Positions 1 through 7,002 are shown, counted from the stretch's first letter. The stretch: DNA of 10,440 nt from JAGOGN01 sp036652735 (GCA_036652735.1 JAVVVI010000048.1:1-10440), one strand, 5' to 3'. Numbers and translations: made by a program. The notes: a model not told the origin generated them from the sequence alone.

Positions 1-46
1 CTGTCATTCCTGAAGCATTAATATCAAATGATTGAAAAATAGACAT
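1..46 (-). CDS. flgC: FlgC, flagellar basal-body rod protein (N-terminal fragment)
   Basis: Only the first 15 codons are inside the window; the gene continues past the left edge. They read MSIFQSFDINASGMT, the usual start of FlgC, a proximal rod subunit exported by the flagellar type III system. The ATG at 46-44 is preceded six bases upstream by an AAGGAGG site (59-53) that overlaps the flgB stop codon, so flgB and flgC are probably translationally coupled within one flagellar operon. The identification rests on this short N-terminus plus its position directly after flgB, the normal order in Firmicutes. Confidence 0.85.
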   Translation of the reverse strand, partial: MSIFQSFDINASGMT

Positions 47-57
47 TAAACCCCTCC

Positions 58-447
58 TTAACCTATTGCGGTCTTTATTCTGGAAAACTCTTGTCCCATG
101 CTGTCAATCATAACCTGATATTTAATCTGATTGGCTGCCAGTTCCACGTTCTCTGTATCAATATCCACATTATTTCCATCCAGACGATAAGAATATCCCG
201 GAGAGTCTGTGTACGCAGACACATTTAATCGACTTAAATTTACCTCTTTTATCTTACTGTCCAGTGAAGTATACTTTGATTTATCCAACTCCCGTGCAAG
301 TACTGCTTCAAAATTAACATCCTGTCGTTTGTATCCGGGTGTATCGTCATTTGCTATATTATTACTGATTGCTGTATTCCTTAAAACACCTGCATCAGCA
401 GCTTTATCTAAGACATTAATATAATCATATAGATTGGAATTAATCAT
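58..447 (-). CDS. flgB: FlgB, flagellar basal-body rod protein
   Basis: FlgB is a proximal rod subunit that links the MS ring/export apparatus to the rest of the rod. The 129-residue product has the normal family length. Near residues 26-40 it carries the rod-protein signature around NNIANDDTPGYKR, in which the N-A-N-x-x-T-P-G-Y core is the hallmark of FlgB/FlgC/FlgG rod and hook proteins. The C-terminus has the expected amphipathic helix for axial assembly (roughly residues 100-129). There is no signal peptide, as expected for type III export. The start ATG has an AAAGGAG site seven bases upstream (461-455). It is the first gene of what looks like the fla/che operon, separated from codY by a terminator and about 170 bases of leader with its own promoter-like sequence. 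Confidence 0.95.
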   Translation of the reverse strand: MINSNLYDYINVLDKAADAGVLRNTAISNNIANDDTPGYKRQDVNFEAVLARELDKSKYTSLDSKIKEVNLSRLNVSAYTDSPGYSYRLDGNNVDIDTENVELAANQIKYQVMIDSMGQEFSRIKTAIG

Positions 448-489
448 TTCAACACTCCTTTCTTCTTCTTACCACAGCTTATCTATTCT

Positions 490-517
490 ATTATAAATTA
501 TATTACAAAAAACACAA
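490..517 (-). promoter_or_regulatory. Putative vegetative promoter of flgB
   Basis: On the minus strand, TTGTGT (517-512) lies 16 bases upstream of a perfect TATAAT (495-490), about 43 bases before the flgB start. The -10 is consensus; the -35 matches only its TTG half. It sits downstream of the codY terminator, so flgB can be transcribed independently of codY. I saw no convincing sigma-D/sigma-28 motif in this leader. The region is AT-rich, so chance matches are possible. Confidence 0.5.
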
Positions 518-528
518 GTAGTTTTTAA

Positions 529-553
529 GATTTTCCTAAATTTGAAAGAAATT
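529..553. promoter_or_regulatory. Possible pair of overlapping CodY-box-like sites upstream of flgB
   Basis: Compared with the CodY consensus AATTTTCWGAAAATT, two 15-base stretches each match at 11 of 15 positions: 529-543 (read on the minus strand) and 539-553. They overlap by five bases and end 11 bases upstream of the putative -35 of flgB. CodY is known to repress the fla/che operon in Bacillus subtilis, and codY is the next gene upstream here. Four mismatches in an AT-rich leader is weak evidence, so this is a candidate only. Confidence 0.3.
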
Positions 554-561
554 TCCCACTA

Positions 562-597
562 AAAACAAAAAAGAATCTATAGACTCGCTATAAATCC
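562..597 (-). terminator. Rho-independent terminator after codY
   Basis: On the minus strand a 10-base arm (597-588, GGATTTATAG) pairs along its whole length, with two G-U pairs, to CTATAGATTC (582-573). The loop is five bases (CGAGT). It is followed at once by six Ts, one G and five more Ts. It lies 24 bases past the codY stop and ends the comM-dprA-topA-codY unit ahead of the flagellar genes. The stem is AU-rich, so some read-through into flgB is plausible. Confidence 0.85.
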
Positions 598-620
598 TTT
601 TATGCCAGAACGAAATTTTA

Positions 621-1412
621 TTATTTATTTTTTTTAATATTTTGCTGTCTAATACTATCTAGTTCTTCAAAGATAACATCATTCACTACTTTAATGTATG
701 TTCCCTTCATTCCTGATGATCTGGATTCAATTACTCCCGCGCTCTCAAACTTACGTAAAGCATTTACTATAACCGATCTGGTAATTCCTACTCGATCTGC
801 AATTTTACTTGCAACCAGAATTCCTTCACTTCCTTCTAATTCATCAAAGATATGAATTATTGCTTCTAATTCTGAGAAAGATAAGGTTGATACCGCTGAC
901 TTCACTACCTGGATTTTTCTGCTCTCTTCCGCATTTTCTTCATTTACGGAACGCATCATTTCAAGACCAACCACTGTAGTTCCATATTCACTTAAAATGA
1001 TATCATCAATATCATATTCATCCATACCTTTATATATAAACAAGGTACCCAGACGTTCGCCCGCAATATCAATTGGTGTGATAATTGCTTTGAATTCCCC
1101 TATTCCCCTTGAAGTAAATCCTAAGGTTTCGAGGTTAACATTTTCCTTTGTCGAAAGGATTCCCAAAAGCCTCTCATTTAAAAGAGTGTCTATAAAACTA
1201 CCCACCTCATCAACGATCAGCTCGCAAATCTCTTCTGTCTTCTCATTCTGACTGGCTCCAAGAACCTTACCCTTTTTACTGATAACTAAAATATTTGATG
1301 CTAAAATTTCTGTCATGACACTGCAAATGTCATTGAATACAACCTTTGATGTACTGTTGTTATGAAGCAATTTGTTGATTTTTCTTGTCTTATCAAGCAA
1401 TTGTACGCTCAT
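621..1412 (-). CDS. codY: CodY, GTP- and branched-chain-amino-acid-sensing global regulator
   Basis: CodY is the global transcription regulator of low-GC Gram-positives. It binds DNA when GTP and isoleucine/valine/leucine are plentiful and represses amino-acid uptake and synthesis, competence, motility and sporulation genes. The 263-residue product is close to the usual 259 or so. Residues 1-155 form the N-terminal GAF effector domain. A linker helix follows, then the C-terminal winged helix-turn-helix, with the recognition region at residues 201-222 (ASKIADRVGITRSVIVNALR, nearly invariant in CodY) followed by the conserved ESAGVIESRSSGMKGTYIKV wing. The ATG has a strong AAAGGAGGT site. The gene lies 69 bases after topA with no terminator between, and ends at a clear terminator. 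A GAAAATT half-box lies just upstream of its ribosome binding site but is too incomplete to call as autoregulation. Confidence 0.98.
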   Translation of the reverse strand: MSVQLLDKTRKINKLLHNNSTSKVVFNDICSVMTEILASNILVISKKGKVLGASQNEKTEEICELIVDEVGSFIDTLLNERLLGILSTKENVNLETLGFTSRGIGEFKAIITPIDIAGERLGTLFIYKGMDEYDIDDIILSEYGTTVVGLEMMRSVNEENAEESRKIQVVKSAVSTLSFSELEAIIHIFDELEGSEGILVASKIADRVGITRSVIVNALRKFESAGVIESRSSGMKGTYIKVVNDVIFEELDSIRQQNIKKNK

Positions 1413-1481
1413 GTTGAACCTCCTTTCAATTTTCCTGACTATTGACTGTATTTAAAATGTTAACACACTTTTCTATATTTT

Positions 1482-3578
1482 TCAAGATTTTTCAGGATTT
1501 TTTTGTGTTTTTTCTATGTTTTCCATGATATATCCACATTGTGAATCTCCGCATACTAGTTTATTGCCTTTTTCCAACATATAACCTCCACAATTCGGAC
1601 AACTAATCTCAGATGGTTTTTGCCATGACATAAAATCGCAGTCCGGATGATTTTCACATCCATAGTAACGTCTGCCTTTTTTTGTCTTTTTAAGGACAAC
1701 TTCCTTTCCACATTTTGGACACTTTACACCAATTTTTTCAAAGTAAGGCTTGGTATTTCTGCAATCCGGGAATCCGGGACATGCTAAAAATCTTCCATGC
1801 GGTCCATATTTTACCACCATATTCCGTCCACAGATCTCACAAATTTCGTCCGTTACTTCATCTTCAATCTTAATTTTCTCAAGTTCTTCTTCTGCTTTTT
1901 TCACAGAAAGATCCAGTCCCGGATAAAAATCTCTTAAAATAGCTTTCCATTCCAAATTGCCTTCTGCAATCTCGTCGAGTTTGGCTTCCATATTCGCTGT
2001 AAACTGTTGATCTACAATGGTAGGAAATGCAGCAATCATAATTGAATTCACTACTTCTCCAAGTTCTGTTACATAAAGATTCTTTGTTTCTTTTGCCACA
2101 TAACGTCTTGCAAGTAACGTGGTAATTGTAGGTGCATATGTACTGGGACGTCCGATTCCAAGTTCTTCCAATATTTTAACCAGAGATGCTTCCGTATAAT
2201 GAGGCTGAGGCTGAGTAAAATGCTGCTCCGGTATTAATTCAGACATTTTTAAGCAGTCCCCTACTTCTATTCCACTTAGTAGATGATTGCTAATGCTTTT
2301 TTCTTCATCATCCATGGAATACACGCTCATGAATCCCTCAAATAAGACCTTAGATGCAGCCAGTGTAAACAAATATTCGTTTGCACTAATTTTAATTGAA
2401 ATTGTCTCATATTTTGCATCCGCCATTTGACTTGCGCAAAAACGATTCCAGATTAACTGGTATAATCGAAACTGATCCCTTGATAACGATTCCTTTACAA
2501 GGACCGGATTTCTTTTTATATCGGAAGGACGTATTGCTTCATGGGCATCCTGAATCTTTACTTTTGTTTTTCCTTTATTTTCTTCCAGTTCCAGATATTT
2601 CTCACCATAATTTTCAACAATATAATCCTTAGCTGCCTCTTTTGCTTCCGTTGAAACACGAATGGAATCGGTTCGCAGATATGTAATCAATCCAACCGTA
2701 CCCGTTCCTTTAATATCGATTCCTTCATATAACTGTTGTGCCAGTCTCATTGTTTTCTGTGTGGAAAAATTAAGCCGCTTAGCTGCTTCCTGTTGAAGCG
2801 AACTGGTTATAAATGGCAGCGGTGCTTTTTTGTTTCGCTCACCTTTTTTAACCTCACTTACTAAAAATGTGGCATTTTCCAATGCTTGCTCTATTTGTTT
2901 TGCTTCTTCTTTTGATGAAATATCTGTTTTTCCATCTTTACTGCCATAAAACTTTGCTGCCTGCTCTTGTTTGGAACCGGGAACCTTTACCATTGCTCCC
3001 AGGGTCCAATATTCTTTTGGAATAAATGCATTGATTTCTTCTTCTCTGTCACAAATAATTCGAAGTGCAACCGACTGTACTCTTCCGGCACTTAAACCTC
3101 TTTTTACTTTTGCCCATAATAATGGACTGATACGATACCCTACACAACGGTCCAGAACTCGTCTTGCCTGCTGCGCATCCACAAGATTCATATCAATTTC
3201 TCTGGCATCTTTTAAAGATTCCTTCACCGCTTTTTGCGTAATTTCATTAAAGCTGATTCGATATACCTTCTTGCCTTCTAACTTCAGTGCATAATACAGG
3301 TGCCAGGAAATTGCCTCCCCTTCACGGTCAGGGTCAGTTGCCAGATATATTTTTTCTGCCTTCTTTGCTTCCTTACGAAGCACTGCCAGAATATCTCCTT
3401 TTCCACGAATCGTAATATACTTTGGTTCATAATCATTGTCAACATCTATTCCTAATTGACTTTTTGGCAAATCACGAACATGTCCATTGGATGCGGCTAC
3501 TTCATAATTTTTTCCAAGAAATTTTTTTATAGTTTTCACTTTCGCAGGTGATTCTACGATTACCAGATACTTCGCCAC
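1482..3578 (-). CDS. topA: DNA topoisomerase I (type IA)
   Basis: TopA relaxes negative supercoils by cutting one strand and passing the other through a 5'-phosphotyrosine gate. From the GTG start the product is 698 residues, the usual size in Firmicutes. The TOPRIM domain is at about residues 4-120, with the catalytic Glu in LVIVESPAK (E9) and the metal-binding D82/D84/E86 of TDPDREGE. The active-site tyrosine is Y300 in GLITYLRTDS. The C-terminus has three four-cysteine zinc ribbons (C580/583/600/606, C620/623/641/647 and C660/663/676/681). I chose GTG at 3578 over the ATG at 3605 or TTG at 3608 because it gives the canonical MAKYLVIVESPAK start and has AAAGGAG nine bases upstream (3594-3588). 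It starts 26 bases after dprA. Confidence 0.97.
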   Translation of the reverse strand: MAKYLVIVESPAKVKTIKKFLGKNYEVAASNGHVRDLPKSQLGIDVDNDYEPKYITIRGKGDILAVLRKEAKKAEKIYLATDPDREGEAISWHLYYALKLEGKKVYRISFNEITQKAVKESLKDAREIDMNLVDAQQARRVLDRCVGYRISPLLWAKVKRGLSAGRVQSVALRIICDREEEINAFIPKEYWTLGAMVKVPGSKQEQAAKFYGSKDGKTDISSKEEAKQIEQALENATFLVSEVKKGERNKKAPLPFITSSLQQEAAKRLNFSTQKTMRLAQQLYEGIDIKGTGTVGLITYLRTDSIRVSTEAKEAAKDYIVENYGEKYLELEENKGKTKVKIQDAHEAIRPSDIKRNPVLVKESLSRDQFRLYQLIWNRFCASQMADAKYETISIKISANEYLFTLAASKVLFEGFMSVYSMDDEEKSISNHLLSGIEVGDCLKMSELIPEQHFTQPQPHYTEASLVKILEELGIGRPSTYAPTITTLLARRYVAKETKNLYVTELGEVVNSIMIAAFPTIVDQQFTANMEAKLDEIAEGNLEWKAILRDFYPGLDLSVKKAEEELEKIKIEDEVTDEICEICGRNMVVKYGPHGRFLACPGFPDCRNTKPYFEKIGVKCPKCGKEVVLKKTKKGRRYYGCENHPDCDFMSWQKPSEISCPNCGGYMLEKGNKLVCGDSQCGYIMENIEKTQKNPEKS

Positions 3579-3587
3579 TTTGGTGTA

Positions 3588-3594
3588 CTCCTTT
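3588..3594 (-). promoter_or_regulatory. Ribosome binding site deciding the GTG start of topA
   Basis: AAAGGAG on the minus strand, nine bases before GTG 3578-3576. The in-frame ATG at 3605-3603 lies upstream of this site, so the site cannot serve it. This supports a GTG start and a 26-base gap from dprA rather than an overlap. Confidence 0.8.
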
Positions 3595-3604
3595 ATTCTA
3601 TGCA

Positions 3605-4684
3605 TCAAGTCGTCTTGATATAGTTGTTCTTATAATACTCTGTAATTAATCCCTTTTCCTTTAGTTTGGAAAGAATATTAATAATTTCAAGTAATTTGAG
3701 TCCGCTACCCGATATTAATTCATCAATTGTCTTTGGTTCGAGACCTAGACAACTATACACCAATGATTCTTCTTTTTCAAGTGGAATTTGTTTTTCATTC
3801 TGAAAATTATCCCCTCTTTTGATGGAAATTCCCAAATCTTCCAACAACCCATATACCGATGTAATAATTTGTGCCCCCTGGCGTATAAGCTCATTACATC
3901 CATAACTCAAAGGGTCTGTACACCGTCCCGGGACAGCAAATACATCCCGTCCCTGCTCCAGTGCAAAATCCGCTGTGATTAAGGAACCGCTTTTTTCTCT
4001 TGCCTCTATTATAATCACAGTTTTAGCCAGTCCACTAATAATTCGATTTCTAGCAGGAAAAAATTGTGGCTGAGGTTTTAACCCCGGCGGATACTCTGAT
4101 AGAATGCCTCCAGTTTCAATTATTTTTTCATACAATTCAAAATGCTCTGCGGGATAACAAATGTCCACTCCGCCACCTAATACCGCATATGTAATTCCCT
4201 GACCTAAAAATGCTCCTTCATGGGCGAAGCGGTCAATTCCCCTTGCCATCCCGCTGATAATTGGGATCTGATATTGTGCTAAGGTTTTTGAAATTTCTTT
4301 TGCCATTGTTTTTCCATAAGGTGTACACATTCTCGCACCAACCACCGCAACCGCTGAATTCATTTTTCCCGGAAGCTTTCCCTTGTAATACAAACCGTAA
4401 GGAGCCTGTTCCAATGGCTTTAACTGCTCCGGATACCGGTTATCTTCTATCGATACAAAACCAATCTTCTTTGTCTCTAATTTTAAAACTTCTTTGTCAA
4501 GATTCCATTTTCTTCTATATTCTATTAATTGCTGCTGTAACTTCTCGCTAATAATATGACATGCTTTCAATTCATTTTCTTTTGCTTTATACACATCTTC
4601 TGCGCCTCCAAAAAACTGAACCAGATTTTTTGCTCTTTGAGATCCAATTCCGGGTGCATTTGCCAGCCAATATTCATATCTCAT
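3605..4684 (-). CDS. dprA: DprA/Smf, DNA-processing protein
   Basis: DprA binds incoming single-stranded DNA during natural transformation, protects it and loads RecA onto it. The 359-residue product has an N-terminal helix-hairpin-helix/SAM-like segment (about residues 5-55, including the PGIGSQRA turn). A Rossmann-fold domain follows, with VGARMCTPYG near 115, SGMARGID at 144-151, LGGGVDICYP, FPARNRIISGL at 209-219 and SGSLITAD at 232-239. A winged-helix (DML1-like) domain closes the protein at about 305-359. ATG 4684 gives the family-typical start MRYEYWLANAPGIG, has a GGGAGA site in the end of comM, and starts one base after the comM stop (TAA-T-ATG), so translation is probably coupled. 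A longer in-frame start at 4735 would add 17 unconserved residues inside comM. Confidence 0.95.
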   Translation of the reverse strand: MRYEYWLANAPGIGSQRAKNLVQFFGGAEDVYKAKENELKACHIISEKLQQQLIEYRRKWNLDKEVLKLETKKIGFVSIEDNRYPEQLKPLEQAPYGLYYKGKLPGKMNSAVAVVGARMCTPYGKTMAKEISKTLAQYQIPIISGMARGIDRFAHEGAFLGQGITYAVLGGGVDICYPAEHFELYEKIIETGGILSEYPPGLKPQPQFFPARNRIISGLAKTVIIIEAREKSGSLITADFALEQGRDVFAVPGRCTDPLSYGCNELIRQGAQIITSVYGLLEDLGISIKRGDNFQNEKQIPLEKEESLVYSCLGLEPKTIDELISGSGLKLLEIINILSKLKEKGLITEYYKNNYIKTT

Positions 4685-4685
4685 A

Positions 4686-6212
4686 TTATCTCTCCCAATA
4701 GTTTCTGTCCATGCTTCGATACATGATTGCTTCATTTAAATGTTCCTCCAGTATCGTTTCCGTTCCTGCTAAATCTGCAATTGTTCGTGCAACTTTCAAT
4801 ATTTTATGATAAGAACGCATGCTTAACTCTAATTTTTCATATACCTGCTCCATTTTTAATAACAGACTTGGTGTAAGAACGCAGAATTTTTCCACTTCAC
4901 TGGCACCCATTTGAGCATTTGTATAAATGCCCAAATGCTCATAACGGCTTTTTTGAATTTGATGTGCATTTATAACACGCTTCCTAATTTCTTTTGAGGA
5001 TTCTGTTTTTTCTGAATTCATAATGGTTTTGAAGTTCACCTGTGATGCCTGGGTACAAATATCCAGACGATCTAATAAAGGCCCGCTTATTCTGCTTAGG
5101 TACTGTTTTATGGACTGTTCCGTGCAATGACATTTTTTGTAATTTGGATAATATCCACAACTACAGGGGTTCATTGCCGCAACCAGCATAAAATCTGCCG
5201 GATACACATAGGTACCGGACACTCTTACCAAGGTCATCTGTTTTTCTTCCATTGGCTGACGCAAGGTATCTAATATAGCCGAAGGGAATTCTGCAAATTC
5301 ATCCAAAAATAATACACCTCGATGTGCAAGACTTACTTCACCCGGTTTTGGAATCTGGCCTCCTCCAACAAGTGCCTGAGATGTAATTGTATGATGCGGT
5401 GATCGAAGAGGCCTTGTTTTTATCATTCCATTTCTCTTTGCAAGCATTCCGCTAACACTATATATTTTTGAAACTTCCATTCCCTCTTCTTCACTCAACG
5501 GTGGCAAGATGGAAGGAATTCTTTTTGCAATCATTGTTTTCCCCGCCCCCGGAGGACCAATCAGTAAAATATTATGCATTCCTGCTGCTGCAACTTCACA
5601 GGCTCGTTTTACTTCCTCTTGTCCCTTCAGATCTGCAAAATCAAACTCCGTATTTTCTTCTTCCTCTTTTTTTCTCTCCTGCATCTGCGTGGATCTTTTT
5701 CCATAGGTATTAAAATAGTCCATTGCTTCCATAATATCATGAACCCCTATAATTTCAATATCTCGGACTAATTCTGCTTCTGCTGCATTCTCTATTGGGA
5801 CCATATACTGTGTATATCCCTGTTCTTTTCCGGCCATAACAATTGGTAAAATACCATGAATTGGTAATATTCTGCCATTTAAGCTTACTTCCCCAACTGC
5901 CAAAATACTCTCCATTTTTTCAATGGAAATTCGTCCCAAACAAGCAAGCAGAGAAACTGCAATGGGTAAATCAAATCCGCTTCCTGATTTTCTAATAAAA
6001 GCCGGAGACAGATTCACCGTTATTTTTTTTGGTGGAAGGCTGATTCCGCTGTTCTTTAATCCTGCCCTTACCCGTTCCCTTGCTTCTCGAACCTCTGCTG
6101 ATATAAAACCAATTAATTCAAAATAAGGCATACCCTCTGTAATGTCTGCCTCCACTAAAATTATTTGTGCAGAAATACCATGCACAATTGCCGTTGCAAT
6201 TTTGCTATACAT
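4686..6212 (-). CDS. comM: ComM/YifB family AAA+ ATPase (Mg-chelatase-like)
   Basis: ComM is a hexameric AAA+ helicase that promotes branch migration during natural transformation in proteobacteria; the role of its Firmicute orthologues (YifB) is less well tested. The 508-residue product has an N-terminal ChlI/Lon-like domain (about residues 5-125). The AAA+ core follows, with Walker A GPPGAGKT (219-226), Walker B VLFLDE (300-305), the MNPCSCGYY cysteine motif (C350, C352, C361, C363, probably a metal site) and an arginine-finger region at SGPLLDRLD. A Mg_chelatase_C helical domain lies at about 410-505. I chose ATG 6212 because it gives the conserved MYSKIATAIVHG start and has AGGAGA seven bases upstream. 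An upstream in-frame ATG at 6260 adds 16 atypical residues. It leads the comM-dprA-topA-codY unit, directly after the sigK terminator. Confidence 0.95.
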   Translation of the reverse strand: MYSKIATAIVHGISAQIILVEADITEGMPYFELIGFISAEVREARERVRAGLKNSGISLPPKKITVNLSPAFIRKSGSGFDLPIAVSLLACLGRISIEKMESILAVGEVSLNGRILPIHGILPIVMAGKEQGYTQYMVPIENAAEAELVRDIEIIGVHDIMEAMDYFNTYGKRSTQMQERKKEEEENTEFDFADLKGQEEVKRACEVAAAGMHNILLIGPPGAGKTMIAKRIPSILPPLSEEEGMEVSKIYSVSGMLAKRNGMIKTRPLRSPHHTITSQALVGGGQIPKPGEVSLAHRGVLFLDEFAEFPSAILDTLRQPMEEKQMTLVRVSGTYVYPADFMLVAAMNPCSCGYYPNYKKCHCTEQSIKQYLSRISGPLLDRLDICTQASQVNFKTIMNSEKTESSKEIRKRVINAHQIQKSRYEHLGIYTNAQMGASEVEKFCVLTPSLLLKMEQVYEKLELSMRSYHKILKVARTIADLAGTETILEEHLNEAIMYRSMDRNYWER

Positions 6213-6243
6213 ATATTTTCTCCTGTGTTGTGTCGGGATTTTC

Positions 6244-6259
6244 TGCATTGATAAATGCA
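6244..6259. repeat. Short perfect inverted repeat in the comM leader
   Basis: TGCATT (6244-6249) and AATGCA (6254-6259) are perfect inverted arms around a four-base loop. On the minus strand no T-run follows, so this is not a terminator. It lies in the presumed 5' leader of the comM transcript, about 30 bases before the start codon. It could be a small leader hairpin or an operator half, but nothing in the sequence tells which. Confidence 0.35.
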
Positions 6260-6263
6260 TGAT

Positions 6264-6300
6264 AAAAAAGATGCTATCATAATACCACTGATAACACCTT
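6264..6300 (-). terminator. Rho-independent terminator after sigK
   Basis: On the minus strand GGTGTTATC (6298-6290) pairs over all nine positions, with two G-U pairs, to GATAGCATC (6278-6270). Two A-U pairs extend the stem from 6300-6299. The loop is 11 bases and a run of six Ts follows (6269-6264). It begins 15 bases past the sigK stop codon and separates sigK from the comM unit. Confidence 0.8.
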
Positions 6301-6308
6301 ATTGTCTA
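6279..6308 (-). promoter_or_regulatory. Putative vegetative promoter of the comM-dprA-topA-codY unit
   Basis: On the minus strand TAGACA (6308-6303, five of six to TTGACA) and TATTAT (6284-6279, five of six to TATAAT) are 18 bases apart. The -10 falls inside the loop of the sigK terminator hairpin and initiation would fall in its 3' arm. Transcripts from this promoter would therefore lack the 5' arm and not form the terminator. Confidence 0.5.
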
Positions 6309-6315
6309 TCTTTTT

Positions 6316-6948
6316 TTATTTCTCTGTTTTCTCAAACTCCGCTCTCAGCTTCTCTAATGCCTTCTTTTCCAACCTGGATACGTAAGATCTTGAGATATCA
6401 AATTTTCTTGCAATTTCCCGTTGTGTGAATGGCCGCTCACAATCAAGTCCGTATCTAAGCCTTATAATCTGGGCTTCCCGTTTTGTCAATACCCGATCTA
6501 AATTAGCATATAGTTTTTTAATATTATCCGATAATTCAACTTTTAGGAACAAATCCGTTTCATCCGCATCCATAATATCTAATAATCGCATTTGATTTCC
6601 TTCTGAATCAGTTCCTATTGGCTCATACAGCGATATTTCACGCTGGGTTTTTTTCTTACTGCGAAGATACATAAGAAGTTCGTTCTCAATGCATCTTGCC
6701 GCATATGTGGCAAGTTTACTTCCTCTTTTGTCATTATAAGTAAGTACTGCCTTCATTAGCCCAACGGTACCTATAGAAATGAGATCTTCCATGTCCTCCT
6801 CTGTGTTCTGGTATTTTTTTGCTATATGTGCAACCAGACGTAAATTACGCTCAATGAGAATATCTTTGGCCTCAAGATCCCCATCCTTCATTTGTTTTAG
6901 GCATATAGCCTCTTCCTCTGCATTCAATGGTGTTAAAAAAGTCTTCAA
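6316..6948 (-). CDS. sigK: SigK, late mother-cell sporulation sigma factor
   Basis: SigK directs RNA polymerase to late mother-cell genes for spore coat and cortex during endospore formation. The 210-residue product has sigma-70 region 2 (about residues 30-100, with RNLRLVAHIAKKYQN, EDLISIGTVGLMKAV and KLATYAARCIENE) and region 4 (about 150-205, with the helix-turn-helix TQREIARKFDISRSYVSRLE). The region 2-4 linker motif PIGTDSEGN is typical of SigK, not SigE. The start is TTG 6948: TGAGGT (6960-6955) lies six bases upstream, and an in-frame TGA at 6960-6958, four codons before it, rules out a longer protein. The hydrophobic pro-sequence of B. subtilis pro-SigK is thus absent, as reported for Clostridioides difficile. 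The frame is intact, with no skin-type insertion. It lies 103 bases downstream of the hybrid kinase gene. Confidence 0.9.
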   Translation of the reverse strand: MKTFLTPLNAEEEAICLKQMKDGDLEAKDILIERNLRLVAHIAKKYQNTEEDMEDLISIGTVGLMKAVLTYNDKRGSKLATYAARCIENELLMYLRSKKKTQREISLYEPIGTDSEGNQMRLLDIMDADETDLFLKVELSDNIKKLYANLDRVLTKREAQIIRLRYGLDCERPFTQREIARKFDISRSYVSRLEKKALEKLRAEFEKTEK

Positions 6949-6954
6949 TGATGT

Positions 6955-6960
6955 ACCTCA
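6955..6960 (-). promoter_or_regulatory. Ribosome binding site deciding the TTG start of sigK
   Basis: TGAGGT on the minus strand, six bases before TTG 6948-6946. Its first three bases are an in-frame stop codon, so translation of this frame cannot begin further upstream. Confidence 0.7.
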
Positions 6961-6974
6961 AAGCCATTTTAATA

Positions 6975-7002
6975 CATCTTATGAAACCACTCTCCTGAAA
7001 GT
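6975..7002 (-). promoter_or_regulatory. Possible sporulation-type promoter upstream of sigK
   Basis: On the minus strand a CATAAGATG element (6983-6975) resembles the sigma-K/sigma-E -10 (CATAnnnTA and similar; one mismatch at the end). An AC dinucleotide at 7002-7001, 17 bases upstream, is in the approximate place of the short sigma-K -35. Matches to such short motifs arise easily by chance. It is noted because autoregulated or sigma-E-driven sigK transcription is expected from the family. Confidence 0.25.

Noticed and set aside
448..561. Sigma-D (sigma-28) flagellar promoter upstream of flgB
   Set aside because: A TAAA element exists, but no sequence resembling GCCGATAA follows at 14-16 bases; the TATAAT element is a better explanation.
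1428..1434. CodY half-box (AATTTTC on the plus strand) next to the codY ribosome binding site, suggesting autoregulation
   Set aside because: Extending to the full 15-base motif gives only about nine matches in the best register tried, which is expected by chance in AT-rich DNA.
1477..1504. Near-direct repeat of ATTTTTCAAG / ATTTTTCAGG at the end of topA
   Set aside because: It encodes the variable lysine/glutamate-rich tail and stop of TopA; two imperfect ten-base units in AT-rich DNA carry no clear signal.
6875..6967. Alternative short frame from ATG 6967 (MALRYIIEDFF...) that would join the SigK frame if one T of the run near 6937 were skipped, giving a longer N-terminus
   Set aside because: The ATG has no ribosome binding site at a proper distance, the added residues are not hydrophobic like a SigK pro-peptide, and the TTG start has its own GAGGT site. 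A frameshift need not be assumed.
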